In this document: positions 8,302 through 17,143 of the stretch, piece by piece | Layout: the number at the start of each line of letters is the position of its first letter | Numbering within the stretch: position 1 is the first letter of the stretch | NCBI RefSeq assembly: GCF_015670795.1 | Contig: NZ_JADPCJ010000004.1 | Span: forward strand, 29,201-93,200 | From: Collinsella aerofaciens | GTDB lineage: Bacteria > Actinomycetota > Coriobacteriia > Coriobacteriales > Coriobacteriaceae | Length of the DNA stretch: 64,000 nucleotides | Direction: 5' to 3' | Made by a program: the position numbers and the translations under genes | Notes under the pieces: generated by a model | What the model was told of the DNA's origin: nothing | The model's database searches: none | What the model saw: the letters and a program-made list of their open reading frames with translations, nothing else

Positions 8302-8331
8302 CCAAGCCGAAAGCCTGCGGCTTCGGCTTGG
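8302..8331 (+). terminator. Intercistronic hairpin
   Basis: CCAAGCCGAAAGCC (8302-8315) pairs with GGCTTCGGCTTGG (8319-8331) with one bulged base, between the EFR1 gene and the next start. No T-run follows, so it is more likely an attenuator or mRNA-stability element than a strong terminator. Confidence 0.45.
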
Positions 8332-8351
8332 TTCATTCAGAAAGAGGAACT

Positions 8352-9203
8352 ATGCACGTGAGCCATCTTTCACGCAGGTCCTTTATCGAGGCTGCCGCGC
8401 TCGCTGCGGGCGGGCTGGTACTCGGGGAAGGCCTGGTCGGCTGCGCGGATGTCCGTGAGCTTGGCGGCTACGTCCTCACGGAGGGGTCGCAGACAGACCG
8501 CGGCTTCGTCGTTGACGACGCCCTGCAGACGCCATCGGGCAGGACGCTGCACTTCTCGCTCCATGTGCCGGACTCCTACAACGGGTCCGTGCCCTATGCG
8601 CTCTACGTGGCCTGCCCCGGCTGGGAGGGGCTCTACTTCCAGGGCGTGGGGGCGAATCTTCAGGAGGACTACCCCTTCGTGGCGAACGACTACATCGCCG
8701 ACATGATCGTGGCCTCGCCCCAGCTCGACGACTGGGACGAGCAATCGGCGTCAGACGTGGTGGAGCTCACCGAATGGCTGCTCGGTGCCTACAGCATCGA
8801 TGCGGACCACGTGTACCTGAGCGGATGCTCGGGCGGCGGCGAGACCATCTCCATCGTCTTGGGAACACGCCCCGAGCTCTACCGACGCGCGCTTCACACC
8901 ATCTCGCGCTGGGACGGCGACATCGAGACGCTCGCCGCAGCCGAGGTTCCCGTGTATATGGCTATCGGCGAGAACGATGACTATTACGGCTCCGGACCCG
9001 CGCGCGAGGCGTACGAGGAGATTCGCGCCGCCTATCGAGCTCGCAGGCTTTCCGAGGAGCGCATCAGCGAGCTGGTGGTGCTCGATGTCAAGCCCACGAG
9101 TTACTTCACCGAGCGGGGCTTTGCTGCGGACGCGGGCCAGCACGGAGCGGGCGGCTACCTCTTTGCCCGTGACGAGGACATCATGGGATGGTTGTTCTCA
9201 TGA
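8352..9203 (+). CDS. Exported alpha/beta hydrolase (esterase-like), Tat lipoprotein
   Basis: A 283-residue protein with a Tat signal (SRRSFIEAAALAAGG) and a lipobox-like GLVGC. The mature part has the esterase fold with the nucleophile elbow YLSGCSGGGETI and an Asp-containing GENDDYYG; the catalytic His is probably in GQHGAGG. It resembles poly(3-hydroxybutyrate) depolymerase/feruloyl-esterase-like hydrolases. The start at 8352 follows AGAGGAAC and leaves the signal peptide at the N-terminus. It ends the operon begun at 5932. The substrate is unknown. Confidence 0.8.
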   Translation: MHVSHLSRRSFIEAAALAAGGLVLGEGLVGCADVRELGGYVLTEGSQTDRGFVVDDALQTPSGRTLHFSLHVPDSYNGSVPYALYVACPGWEGLYFQGVGANLQEDYPFVANDYIADMIVASPQLDDWDEQSASDVVELTEWLLGAYSIDADHVYLSGCSGGGETISIVLGTRPELYRRALHTISRWDGDIETLAAAEVPVYMAIGENDDYYGSGPAREAYEEIRAAYRARRLSEERISELVVLDVKPTSYFTERGFAADAGQHGAGGYLFARDEDIMGWLFS

Positions 9204-9322
9204 CGCGGAGAATAAAGGGACTGACGAGAAGGGCGCTGCGCCGCACGGTCGACATAGTCCTTGCGACCCTGCTTGTGGTTCAGATGTTTTCGCGTTTCTG
9301 GGTGCCCTGCTCATGCAGGTAG
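9200..9322 (+). pseudogene. Truncated DUF4405-like membrane protein remnant
   Basis: An ATG overlaps the previous gene's stop (ATGA) and opens a 40-residue frame, MTRRIKGLTRR...VDIVLATLLVVQMFSRF, like the first transmembrane helix of DUF4405 proteins. After a stop the sequence continues in another frame with FLGALLMQVVV, resembling the next helix. The heme-ligand loop expected between them is missing, so I read it as a deletion remnant. Confidence 0.4.
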
Positions 9323-9362
9323 TCGTCCGCAGCGCCCGTCCGATCATACACTTGGCGAACGA

Positions 9363-9402
9363 AAAGGGGCGGTGGGCCTCCGTCTTCACGGGCCCACCGC
9401 CG
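9363..9402 (-). terminator. Terminator of the 9428-9877 gene
   Basis: GGCGGTGGGC (9367-9376) pairs perfectly with GCCCACCGCC (9391-9400). On the minus strand it is followed by CCTTTTCGTT, so it ends leftward transcription. Confidence 0.75.
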
Positions 9403-9427
9403 CCGAACTGGGTTACGCAAGTCGGGA

Positions 9428-9877
9428 CTACGCGAGCTTCTTCGAGAGCGCCCTTGCCTCGTGCGTGTTGTCGACCATGCCGCCGTAGGTCATGCCGTAG
9501 AGCGCGGCGAAGCGCTTCATGGTGTACTCGCCCCAATCGAGCATCTCGCGCGTGGGCGCGCCACCTTGGAACACGAAATAGAGCGTCTTGCCGCTCATAC
9601 TGCCCTCGCGCACCGGACCGTAGAAGCGGTCGAGCAGGTTGCGCAGCATGCCGGAGAGGTTGTGCCAGTAGACGGGCGACCCCACGACCAGGGTGTCCGC
9701 CGCCTCGATGCGCGCGAGCACGTCCTCGAAGTCATCGTCGCCGTAGTTCTGGCCGTAGCCGTAGACCTTGTGCTCGGCAAGATTCAGCTGCTCGTACGGG
9801 CGATCGCCGATGAGCTCGCGCGCCAGGCGCGCCGTGTTGCCATCCTTGTTGGGGCTTCCGTTGATGAAAAGAATCAT
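9428..9877 (-). CDS. Flavodoxin-fold NAD(P)H oxidoreductase
   Basis: The 149-residue protein starts MILFINGSPNKDGNTARLARELI and contains VVGSPVYWHNLSGMLRNLLDR, both characteristic of the NADPH-dependent FMN reductase/flavodoxin family. The ATG at 9877 follows AGGAG; the GTG three codons upstream is less well placed. A candidate LysR operator (ACCCCACGGTTATA read on the minus strand) lies 87 bases upstream, matching the spacing upstream of 5932 and 12985. Confidence 0.85.
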   Translation of the reverse strand: MILFINGSPNKDGNTARLARELIGDRPYEQLNLAEHKVYGYGQNYGDDDFEDVLARIEAADTLVVGSPVYWHNLSGMLRNLLDRFYGPVREGSMSGKTLYFVFQGGAPTREMLDWGEYTMKRFAALYGMTYGGMVDNTHEARALSKKLA

Positions 9878-9963
9878 ACGTCTCACTCCTTACGTATTGT
9901 CTGATACCGCCTTTACCATAGGCGTGAGAAGATCCGGCGAGAAGTTCCTGCTCGTAGGCAGCT

Positions 9964-9977
9964 TATAACCGTGGGGT
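9964..9977 (-). promoter_or_regulatory. Candidate LysR operator, copy 2
   Basis: The minus strand reads ACCCCACGGTTATA, differing at one base from the motif upstream of the aldo/keto reductase at 5932. It points at the 9877 start 87 bases away. Confidence 0.55.
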
Positions 9978-9995
9978 GTGTACGTCTTGCCATCC

Positions 9996-10997
9996 TCATC
10001 GCTGCGCCTTCCAAAACGCGAGGGCATCGTCGATCCAGCCCTCTGCCACGGTGTCGACACCCAGGCCAGAGCCGTGGCTCAGGCCTTCGTAAACATGAAA
10101 CTCCGTGGGCACGCCCGTTGCTGAGAGCGCTTCGAGACGCGCCTGCATGGTGCGCCAGCTCGCGATGCCGTCGCGATCACCCACGCAGGCGTAGGTCGCG
10201 GGGTCGGCACCCGTCAGTTCGCTCATGCCGGTGTACTGCATGATGGCCGCCGCGGGCTGGGGCGTTCCTACTGGCGCGCCAAAGGCGGCCGGGCCGTAGC
10301 CGCCGACCCATGCCGCCATGCGCGCACCGGCCGAGCCGCCCCACAGCGAATAGCCCGACGTGTCCACGCTGAGCTCGTCGGCGTGCTCGAAGATGAAGGA
10401 GACGGCGCGGGCCAAGTCCTCGCAGGCGAGCTGCGCGTCCGGCCGATAGATGACCGCGAACCCGTTGACGCCGGAACGGGCCAGGTGCAGACAGTGCGGG
10501 AAGGAGTCGTGCATGGCAGCGACGTAGGCGAATCCGCCGCCCGCGCTTACCACGGCAAACGGTGCAGACGCGCCGCCCGCTCCCTCGGCAGCGAAGCGGA
10601 AGAGCCCCGTGTTGGCGAGCGAGGGGTCGGCGGCCTTCTCGGCATCCGTGTAGATGTCGTAGAAGAACGTCCGTTCCGCTGCGCGCTCTGACAGCAGATA
10701 GCTGACGACGTCGACCGTGGTGCTCGTATGGATTTCCGAGTACCACGGCAGGCAAGCGGAAAGGTCATCGAGCGTCATATCCTCCGTCGGCGGATGGAGC
10801 GTTGTGGGGAAGAGCAGCCGTCCGTAGCCATCGAGCAAAGGGTTGTTGATGACGTCGTAGATGGGCGTGTCCGCCGTGACCGGGCCCGGAGCGGAGCCGC
10901 GCGCGAACCCGGCGGTCCCGTCCGACGAGCAGCCGGCAAGGCTGCCCGCAGCGGCCAACCACACGGCAGCCTCCAGAAACGAACGGCGCGGCATCAT
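9996..10997 (-). CDS. Exported alpha/beta hydrolase, Tat-type lipoprotein
   Basis: A 333-residue protein with PRRSFLEAAVWLAAAGSLAGC at the N-terminus: a twin-arginine-like signal followed by a lipobox. The body is an esterase/lipase fold with the oxyanion-type stretch VVSAGGGF and the nucleophile elbow WGGSAGARM, and a likely catalytic His in YEGLSHGSG. Its start overlaps the upstream RibD-like gene by 4 bases (ATGA), so they are translated together in a leftward operon with the aldo/keto reductase at 12697. Confidence 0.8.
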   Translation of the reverse strand: MMPRRSFLEAAVWLAAAGSLAGCSSDGTAGFARGSAPGPVTADTPIYDVINNPLLDGYGRLLFPTTLHPPTEDMTLDDLSACLPWYSEIHTSTTVDVVSYLLSERAAERTFFYDIYTDAEKAADPSLANTGLFRFAAEGAGGASAPFAVVSAGGGFAYVAAMHDSFPHCLHLARSGVNGFAVIYRPDAQLACEDLARAVSFIFEHADELSVDTSGYSLWGGSAGARMAAWVGGYGPAAFGAPVGTPQPAAAIMQYTGMSELTGADPATYACVGDRDGIASWRTMQARLEALSATGVPTEFHVYEGLSHGSGLGVDTVAEGWIDDALAFWKAQR

Positions 10998-11701
10998 CGC
11001 CGCACTCGATAGACGAGGTGGAGGCCGTCGCCGGCAAGGCGCTCGACGCGCTCAAGCGAGAATACGTGCGAACCGCCGGCTGAGCGAGGCATCTCGTCGA
11101 AGACGGAAGCCGTTTCGGGCTCCCCCGAGACCGTCGGGGAGAGAACGAGGCTCAGCTCGTCAAGCACGCCCGCGGCAAGAAACGACATGTCCGTCTTTCC
11201 GCCGCCGCACACGAGCAGGCGCTCGATGCCAAAAAGCTCGCGCAGCTTGCGCAGGGCGAGCGGGAGGTCTAGCCCGCGCGAGCCGGCAAGCACGTATGAG
11301 ACGCCGCGCTCTCGCAGATAGTCGCGATACGCCGGCGATGCCGCCTCGGTGAGGATCTCGATGACGTGCGCGTCCGCACGGCCGGCGCGACGATAGGTCG
11401 CAGACTCCCATGCAATCTCCCCGGCGGGGTCGACGGAGACGTAGAACGATCGTTCGTCATGAGGCGCCACGAAGTCCCCCTTGGGCGCGCTCCCGTGGGT
11501 ATCGAGCGCAAGGGGGCGCGACCCGACGAAGCCCTTCGTGGTCACGGCCCCGTACGCCACGGCGTCCGCCCCGAACTCGACCTGCTTGCGAGAGTACGCG
11601 GCGCGTGCGGGCGAGGCGGCGGGGTCGAGCATGTACGCGCCGTCGATACGCCCGTTGAGCCCGGCAAAGACATGACAGACGACATAGGGTCTAATGTTCA
11701 T
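10994..11701 (-). CDS. RibD C-terminal/dihydrofolate-reductase-like oxidoreductase
   Basis: A 235-residue protein with the RibD_C fold: MNIRPYVVCHVFAGLNGRIDG at the start, YGAVTTKGFVGSRPL and the nucleotide-binding LLVCGGGKTDMSFLAAG. RibD_C homologues without the deaminase half are usually NADPH reductases of unknown substrate, not dedicated riboflavin enzymes. It lies 6 bases after the aldo/keto reductase gene and overlaps the hydrolase gene, so it belongs to one operon. Confidence 0.83.
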   Translation of the reverse strand: MNIRPYVVCHVFAGLNGRIDGAYMLDPAASPARAAYSRKQVEFGADAVAYGAVTTKGFVGSRPLALDTHGSAPKGDFVAPHDERSFYVSVDPAGEIAWESATYRRAGRADAHVIEILTEAASPAYRDYLRERGVSYVLAGSRGLDLPLALRKLRELFGIERLLVCGGGKTDMSFLAAGVLDELSLVLSPTVSGEPETASVFDEMPRSAGGSHVFSLERVERLAGDGLHLVYRVRR

Positions 11702-11707
11702 GGCTCC

Positions 11708-12697
11708 CTACCTTACCGTGTGCCCGCCGAAGACCATGAGGTCGAGTCCGTTGAGCAGCCCGTCGATCTTGGCAACCTCATCGTCGGTGAGCCCGACCTC
11801 GGCGGCACCGAGGTTCTCGAGCAGTCGTTCGGGCTTGCGACTGCCCGGGATGGGAATGATATAGGGCTTCTTCTCGAGCATCCAGGAAAGGGAGACCTGG
11901 GCGGGCGTCGCCGCGTGCAGCTCAGCCAGCTCGCGAACGAACCGCATGAGGGGCTCGGCGCGCCTTTCGCCTTCCTCTGTGTACTGCGGCATGCCATCGC
12001 GGTAGTCTTGGGCGCCCTCGAATCTGGTGTTGTGGCTGTACGCGCCCGTCAGAAAGCCGTTCGCCATGGGAGAAAAGGCCACGAAGGCAACGTTCAGCTC
12101 CTCGAGCACGGGGAACAGGGATTCGTTCCAGCGTGCCATCATGGAGTAGCGGTTCTGAACGGCGGAGACGGGGCACACCGCATCGGCGCGACGCAGGTAC
12201 TCCTCCGTCGCCTCGGAGATTCCCCAGGCGCGGATCTTACCTTCCTTGATGAGGTCTGCCATGGTGTCTGCAACGACCTCGGGCTCGACCTTTGGGTCGA
12301 TTCGGTGCTGGTAGTAGAGGTCGATGTGGTCGGTGCGCAGCCGGCGCAGGCTCTTCTCCACCGAGATGCGGATAACCTCGGGGCGCGAGTCCACGAGGAT
12401 GGTCTTGTCCGGGGCGTGCGTGACGCCGAACTTGGTGGCAATGACAACCTCGTCGCGCACGGGCGCGAGCGCCTTGCCCACCACGTCCTCGTTGTGCGCC
12501 TCGGTCCCATCAGCGCACGTGCCAACGTAGCACTCCGCCGTGTCAAAGAAGGTATAGCCCATCTCGTGGGCCTGACGGACGACGCTCGCGGCCTCGTCGT
12601 CGGGCATCGGGTCTCCGCTCGCGTGCGTGATTCCCATGCAGCCCATGCCGAGCGGGCTGACTTCGATGCCGCTCTTTCCCAAAACGCGCTTGTCCAT
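11708..12697 (-). CDS. Aldo/keto reductase (YajO/Tas-like)
   Basis: A 329-residue AKR starting MDKRVLGKSGIEVSPLGMGCMG. The catalytic residues are visible as Asp and Tyr in FFDTAECYVG, Lys in IATKFG and His in LYYQHRID; the cofactor motif is IIPIPGSRKPERLLENLGA. It is the first gene of a leftward operon (aldo/keto reductase, RibD-like reductase, exported hydrolase). It is divergent from a second aldo/keto reductase at 12985. Confidence 0.9.
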   Translation of the reverse strand: MDKRVLGKSGIEVSPLGMGCMGITHASGDPMPDDEAASVVRQAHEMGYTFFDTAECYVGTCADGTEAHNEDVVGKALAPVRDEVVIATKFGVTHAPDKTILVDSRPEVIRISVEKSLRRLRTDHIDLYYQHRIDPKVEPEVVADTMADLIKEGKIRAWGISEATEEYLRRADAVCPVSAVQNRYSMMARWNESLFPVLEELNVAFVAFSPMANGFLTGAYSHNTRFEGAQDYRDGMPQYTEEGERRAEPLMRFVRELAELHAATPAQVSLSWMLEKKPYIIPIPGSRKPERLLENLGAAEVGLTDDEVAKIDGLLNGLDLMVFGGHTVR

Positions 12698-12864
12698 TCC
12701 TGTTCTCCCTGTCTATGATATCCGTCATTTGTTTGCGACGCCCACGTCCGCCCGTTCATCGGACTCCGTTAGGCACATCCTCTGTCGATGGCCTTTGCTC
12801 TCTCATCGCCAAGCGTACGACCGCAAAGCGCTCGACGGAATCCCCCTTTGGTGCGGTGCCCTGA

Positions 12865-13836
<972 letters not shown>

Positions 13837-13880
13837 ACGAGCGGTTAGACCGCACTGATAACTTACTAGGAGGAATTGCC

Positions 13881-15044
13881 ATGAACTCATTCACGTACGA
13901 CTACCCGGTCAGGAACTACTTCGGCGAGGGGGCCATGGACCAGGCGCTCGACGCCGAGATGGGTGCCATGGGCAAGACAGTGATGCTCGCCTACGGCGGA
14001 GGCTCGGTCAAACGAACCGGCGTCTACGGCCACGTGGTCGATAAGCTCACGAGCGCGGGCAAGCGCGTGGTGGACTTCGGCGGCATCATGCCCAATCCGA
14101 CCTACGAGAAGTGCCAGGAAGGCGCCGCGCTCGCACGCAAGGAACAGGTCGACTTCATTCTCTCCGTCGGCGGCGGGTCGGTCTTCGACTGCTGCAAGGT
14201 GGTCTCCGCGCAGGCGATGCTTGACGAGGACATCGAGACGTTCGAGCACGTCGACGGCAAGATGCCGAGCTCGTTCATTCCCATGGGCTGCATCGTGACA
14301 CTCTCCGGCACGGGCGCCGAGCAGAACAACGGCGCCGTCATCACCAACGAGGAGACACACGTGAAGGGCGCCTATCTGGGGGCGATGCCCATGTGGGCGG
14401 CGCTCGACCCGGCGCTCACGCTCACCGTACCGCACGCGCAGTTCATGAGCGGCGCGTTCGACACGCTCTCGCACTGCATGGAGAGCTATTTCGGAAGCCC
14501 GCGCGGGCGCAATGTCACCGACGACATCAACCTCGCCATCCAGCGTAACGTCATCCGCAACATGCGGATCATCGCGGACGACGACCAGAACCTCGATGCC
14601 AGAAGCGAGCTCGTATACGACTCCGCCATGGCCGAGAACGGCGTGCTCAAGATCGGCAAGTCAACGGACTTCCAGGCGCACATGATCCAGCACCAGTACG
14701 GCGCGTACACCCACACCAACCACGGAATGGGCCTCGCGGTCATCCACCCTGCGCTCTACCGCCACCTGGCCCCCGAGGCGCCCGCGCAGTTCGCCCGCTG
14801 GGCGAGCGAGGTGTGGGGCGTCGACGCCAAGGGCAAAGACGACCTTACGGTGGCGCTCGAGGGCATCGACCGCCTGCAGACGTTCATCGGCAAGATGGGG
14901 CTTCCCACGAGCTTCGCCGAGATGGGCTCCGACGCGTCCGACGAGACGCTGCACAAGGTTGCGGGCACCTGCGTGCTCACCGGCGGCTGCGCCAAGAAAC
15001 TGGAGCGCAGCGAGGTGTTCCAGATTCTGACCGAGTGCCTCTAG
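13881..15044 (+). CDS. Iron-containing alcohol dehydrogenase (butanol dehydrogenase-like)
   Basis: A 387-residue group III alcohol dehydrogenase. It has the NAD(P)-binding YGGGSVKRTG and SVGGGSVFDCCK motifs, the family signature LSGTGAEQNNGAVITNE, and metal-ligand histidines in FDTLSHCMESYF and TNHGMGLAVIHP. The N-terminus (FTYDYPVRNYFGEG) matches the BdhA/YqhD subgroup. The start follows AGGAGGAATTGCC; the earlier in-frame codons extend into the upstream gene. Likely co-transcribed with the aldo/keto reductase at 12985. Confidence 0.92.
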   Translation: MNSFTYDYPVRNYFGEGAMDQALDAEMGAMGKTVMLAYGGGSVKRTGVYGHVVDKLTSAGKRVVDFGGIMPNPTYEKCQEGAALARKEQVDFILSVGGGSVFDCCKVVSAQAMLDEDIETFEHVDGKMPSSFIPMGCIVTLSGTGAEQNNGAVITNEETHVKGAYLGAMPMWAALDPALTLTVPHAQFMSGAFDTLSHCMESYFGSPRGRNVTDDINLAIQRNVIRNMRIIADDDQNLDARSELVYDSAMAENGVLKIGKSTDFQAHMIQHQYGAYTHTNHGMGLAVIHPALYRHLAPEAPAQFARWASEVWGVDAKGKDDLTVALEGIDRLQTFIGKMGLPTSFAEMGSDASDETLHKVAGTCVLTGGCAKKLERSEVFQILTECL

Positions 15045-15059
15045 ATCGGCGGGGGTCCC

Positions 15060-15640
15060 GATCCGCCCGCGCCGAAGGAAACCGTACGACTCCGAGATGT
15101 CATCGTAATCGTAGGACCCGGCGAGCCCGCCGCGCCTGATGAATCCGTCGAAGTCGTCGTCGACGGCCCCCTGCTCGTCAAAGGAGAAGCGGTATTCGCC
15201 GAAGCTGAAGGGGAGGATGTGTACCTCCCCGTGGCGCCCTGTGAACAGGGTCGCCAGGTCCGAACTCAGGAGGAACGCGTTCGATCCCGTGAGGTAGATA
15301 TCCCATCCGCCACGCGCATGAATGCTATTAATTGCTTTCTCGAACCCCTCACACAGCTGCACCTCGTCGATGAAGAGACGGTTGCGGGCGCCCTCTTTGT
15401 GCCGCTCTATGATTTCGCGATGCAGCGCTGGTACTCGAGCAGTAGCTCGTTGTCGAGGTCCAGCAGATCGATGTAGACGTTGTTGGAGGATGGGTCCTTC
15501 CGAGCAACGGAGGTGGAGAACGCCTTCATGAGCTCGGACTTGCTGGAGCGGCGCATCCCCGTGATCACCTTGATGTCCCAGGTGCCCTCGAGCGCCCAAA
15601 GCCGCTCCATGTACGTAGTGCGGTCCACCCATGCCATCAT
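15060..15640 (-). pseudogene. Frameshifted, truncated AAA ATPase of the DUF4143 type
   Basis: The N-terminal frame (15640 to about 15410) reads MERLWALEGTWDIKVITGMR with a damaged P-loop (MRRSSKSELM, normally GxxRxGKS). It then stops and continues in another frame with RLFIDEVQLCEGFEKAINS, DIYLTGSNAFLLSS and LPFSFGEYRFSF, all hallmarks of the ATP-binding AAA_14/DUF4143 family. Homology fades near 15085, next to the dehydrogenase gene, so the C-terminal half is gone. At least one frameshift and a truncation make it a pseudogene. Confidence 0.75.
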
Positions 15641-15648
15641 CCGCTCCC

Positions 15649-15693
15649 TCTCGGTTTCGAAACTCGAATATTTCTAAAGTTTCGAAACCGAGA
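15649..15693 (-). promoter_or_regulatory. 15-bp perfect inverted repeat upstream of the ATPase remnant
   Basis: TCTCGGTTTCGAAAC (15649-15663) and GTTTCGAAACCGAGA (15679-15693) are exact inverted copies separated by 15 AT-rich bases. They end 9 bases before the ATPase remnant's start codon, where they would overlap its promoter or leader. An operator is likely; it is better preserved than the gene it served. Confidence 0.6.
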
Positions 15694-15779
15694 AGACAAT
15701 ATACACAAGGGCGCGTCGGGGAGCGAATCCCGGTCGCGCCATGTCGGCAGCGATGCCGGGCGCATTCACGCGTGCTACA

Positions 15780-15880
15780 ATGCGGACATCAGAGATGAAA
15801 ACACAGTCCCCGTCGGGTAGTCGTGGGCGTGCGGGAGTCCGCATCAGTAACCTGCCTCCTTGGTTGTCCCTTCTCTGCAT
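15780..15880 (+). ncRNA. Candidate yjdF riboswitch
   Basis: Between a TACAAT -10-like box (15776-15781) and the yjdF gene, ATGCGGAC (15780-15787) pairs with GTCCGCAT (15837-15844). In between lies AGAGATGAAAACACAGTCC, and CAGTAACC with a later TTGGTT follows. The layout and the downstream gene match what is known of yjdF-motif RNAs, which bind aza-aromatic compounds. The assignment rests on memory of the motif and on gene context; a covariance-model search would settle it. Confidence 0.55.
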
Positions 15881-15908
15881 GGTCATCTACATAAAGGAGG
15901 AACCAGCC

Positions 15909-16328
15909 ATGCAGATCAGCGTGTCGTCCACCCTGACCGTATATCACGACGGCCAATTCTGGGTCGGGCTGGCGGAGCACGTCGAGGGCGGAAGGTATGG
16001 CGTCGCCCGCATCGTCTTCGGCGCGGAGCCGTCCGATGAGGAGATCCTGCAATTCGTTACAAGCGAATGGGAGAAGCTCTCGTTCTTCGGCGACAAGGTC
16101 ACTGAAACAAGCAAACCCGCGAAGAACCCCAAGCGGCGCGCTCGCGAGGCAGCGAAAGCCCTTAAACGGCCCGCGGTGAGCACCAAGGCACAACAGGCGC
16201 TCGCGGCACAGCGGGAAGCGATGAAGCAGGAGTCGGCTCAAGCAAGAAGTCAGCGTCGCGCGGATGAGGCGGAGGCGCGCTTCGAGCAGCGAAAGCTGAA
16301 GCGCAAGCAGAAGCATCGCGGCCGTTGA
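15909..16328 (+). CDS. yjdF: YjdF family protein (DUF2992)
   Basis: A 139-residue protein beginning with STLTVYHDGQFWVGLAEH and RIVFGAEPSDEEILQFV, the DUF2992 signature, followed by a long basic, alanine-rich C-terminal tail (ARSQRRADEAEARFEQRKLKRKQKHRGR) predicted helical. In Firmicutes yjdF is controlled by the yjdF riboswitch; its biochemical function is unknown. AAAGGAGG precedes the ATG. The upstream 100 bases look like the riboswitch. Confidence 0.85.
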   Translation: MQISVSSTLTVYHDGQFWVGLAEHVEGGRYGVARIVFGAEPSDEEILQFVTSEWEKLSFFGDKVTETSKPAKNPKRRAREAAKALKRPAVSTKAQQALAAQREAMKQESAQARSQRRADEAEARFEQRKLKRKQKHRGR

Positions 16329-16488
16329 TCGCCATTTGCAGGATGCTCTATACAGAAGCGATGTCATTTTCACTTGAAAACCGATACCGCTTTCTATTGC
16401 GCCGTTCGTCAGCGGCGCATCCTCGCTTTCAACACAACTGCTCAAAGATGACGACCGCAATTGTCCTAGACAACGCTGCAGGCCCAAG

Positions 16489-16531
16489 TCATAATTCGAG
16501 TACAAAATCGAGCTACAAATCGGAATTATGA
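16489..16531. promoter_or_regulatory. 9-bp inverted repeat before a small membrane protein gene
   Basis: TCATAATTC (16489-16497) and GAATTATGA (16523-16531) are exact inverted copies flanking two related stretches, TACAAAATCG and TACAAATCG. The right arm overlaps the ribosome binding region of the gene at 16542. Operator or leader structure is possible. Confidence 0.4.
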
Positions 16532-16541
16532 GGATTGAATC

Positions 16542-16733
16542 ATGTGGGATGAATTAGGCATAAGCGCAGGAACGGCAGTCCTTATTTTGATTTCGCTGTA
16601 TTTCGTTATCAAATGGGCAGTGAAGAATGGCATAAAAGAAGCCTACGGTGCCATCACTGGCAAGAAAGCCGATGAAGACATCCGAAACGAAATAGACCTA
16701 AAAGGACCTGGATTGGATCAAGAGGATCGATAA
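16542..16733 (+). CDS. Small single-pass membrane protein, unknown
   Basis: A 63-residue protein with one N-terminal transmembrane helix (AVLILISLYFVIKWAV) followed by a charged cytoplasmic tail (ADEDIRNEIDLKG). GAGGATTGAATC precedes the ATG. It starts the AT-rich part of island 1, whose composition differs from the oxidoreductase cluster. No function recognised. Confidence 0.6.
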   Translation: MWDELGISAGTAVLILISLYFVIKWAVKNGIKEAYGAITGKKADEDIRNEIDLKGPGLDQEDR

Positions 16734-17143
16734 ATCCAGTTTCGCTGTCTCCGAAACGGCCTCGTTTCGTCCTCGGGGGCAATAAACGCTTGTTCATTCA
16801 TTTGGGTTAAATCGTTATTTCCGTTCCTCCGACTATCTCCCTGTACTTTGCCGCCTCAAGAAACATGGAATAGAGTACAAAATCAAAGGTGAAAAGGAGC
16901 AAACAACAAAGAAATAATCTCTGCTCCGACGTGGAACGGATGCTAGATCGTTGTTTTACTCACCGCTATCGCTGACAGCTTTACCATGGGTTCTCGTACG
17001 AAAGAAAGCCTAACAGTACTCAAAAGTGCAGCTCAAATCCTTATCGGCTTACCCTTGCCTTTCGCGTCGATTCGTTTATGCACCGTCGTTTGATGTAGCC
17101 TGGTGGCAAATTTAAACGTATTCTGCTGTCAGGCTTTCAGGGT
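16734..17143. other. AT-rich stretch without a recognisable gene
   Basis: About 410 bases with no credible reading frame. A small hairpin (CGAAACG/CGTTTCG near 16755) follows the small membrane protein gene. AGAGTACAAAATC near 16872 echoes CGAGTACAAAATC near 16497. The rest looks like decayed or intergenic sequence. Confidence 0.5.

Noticed and set aside
7502..8305. 267-residue open frame on the minus strand
   Set aside because: It is the antisense shadow of the EFR1 flavodoxin-ferredoxin gene in GC-rich DNA and has no recognisable domain.
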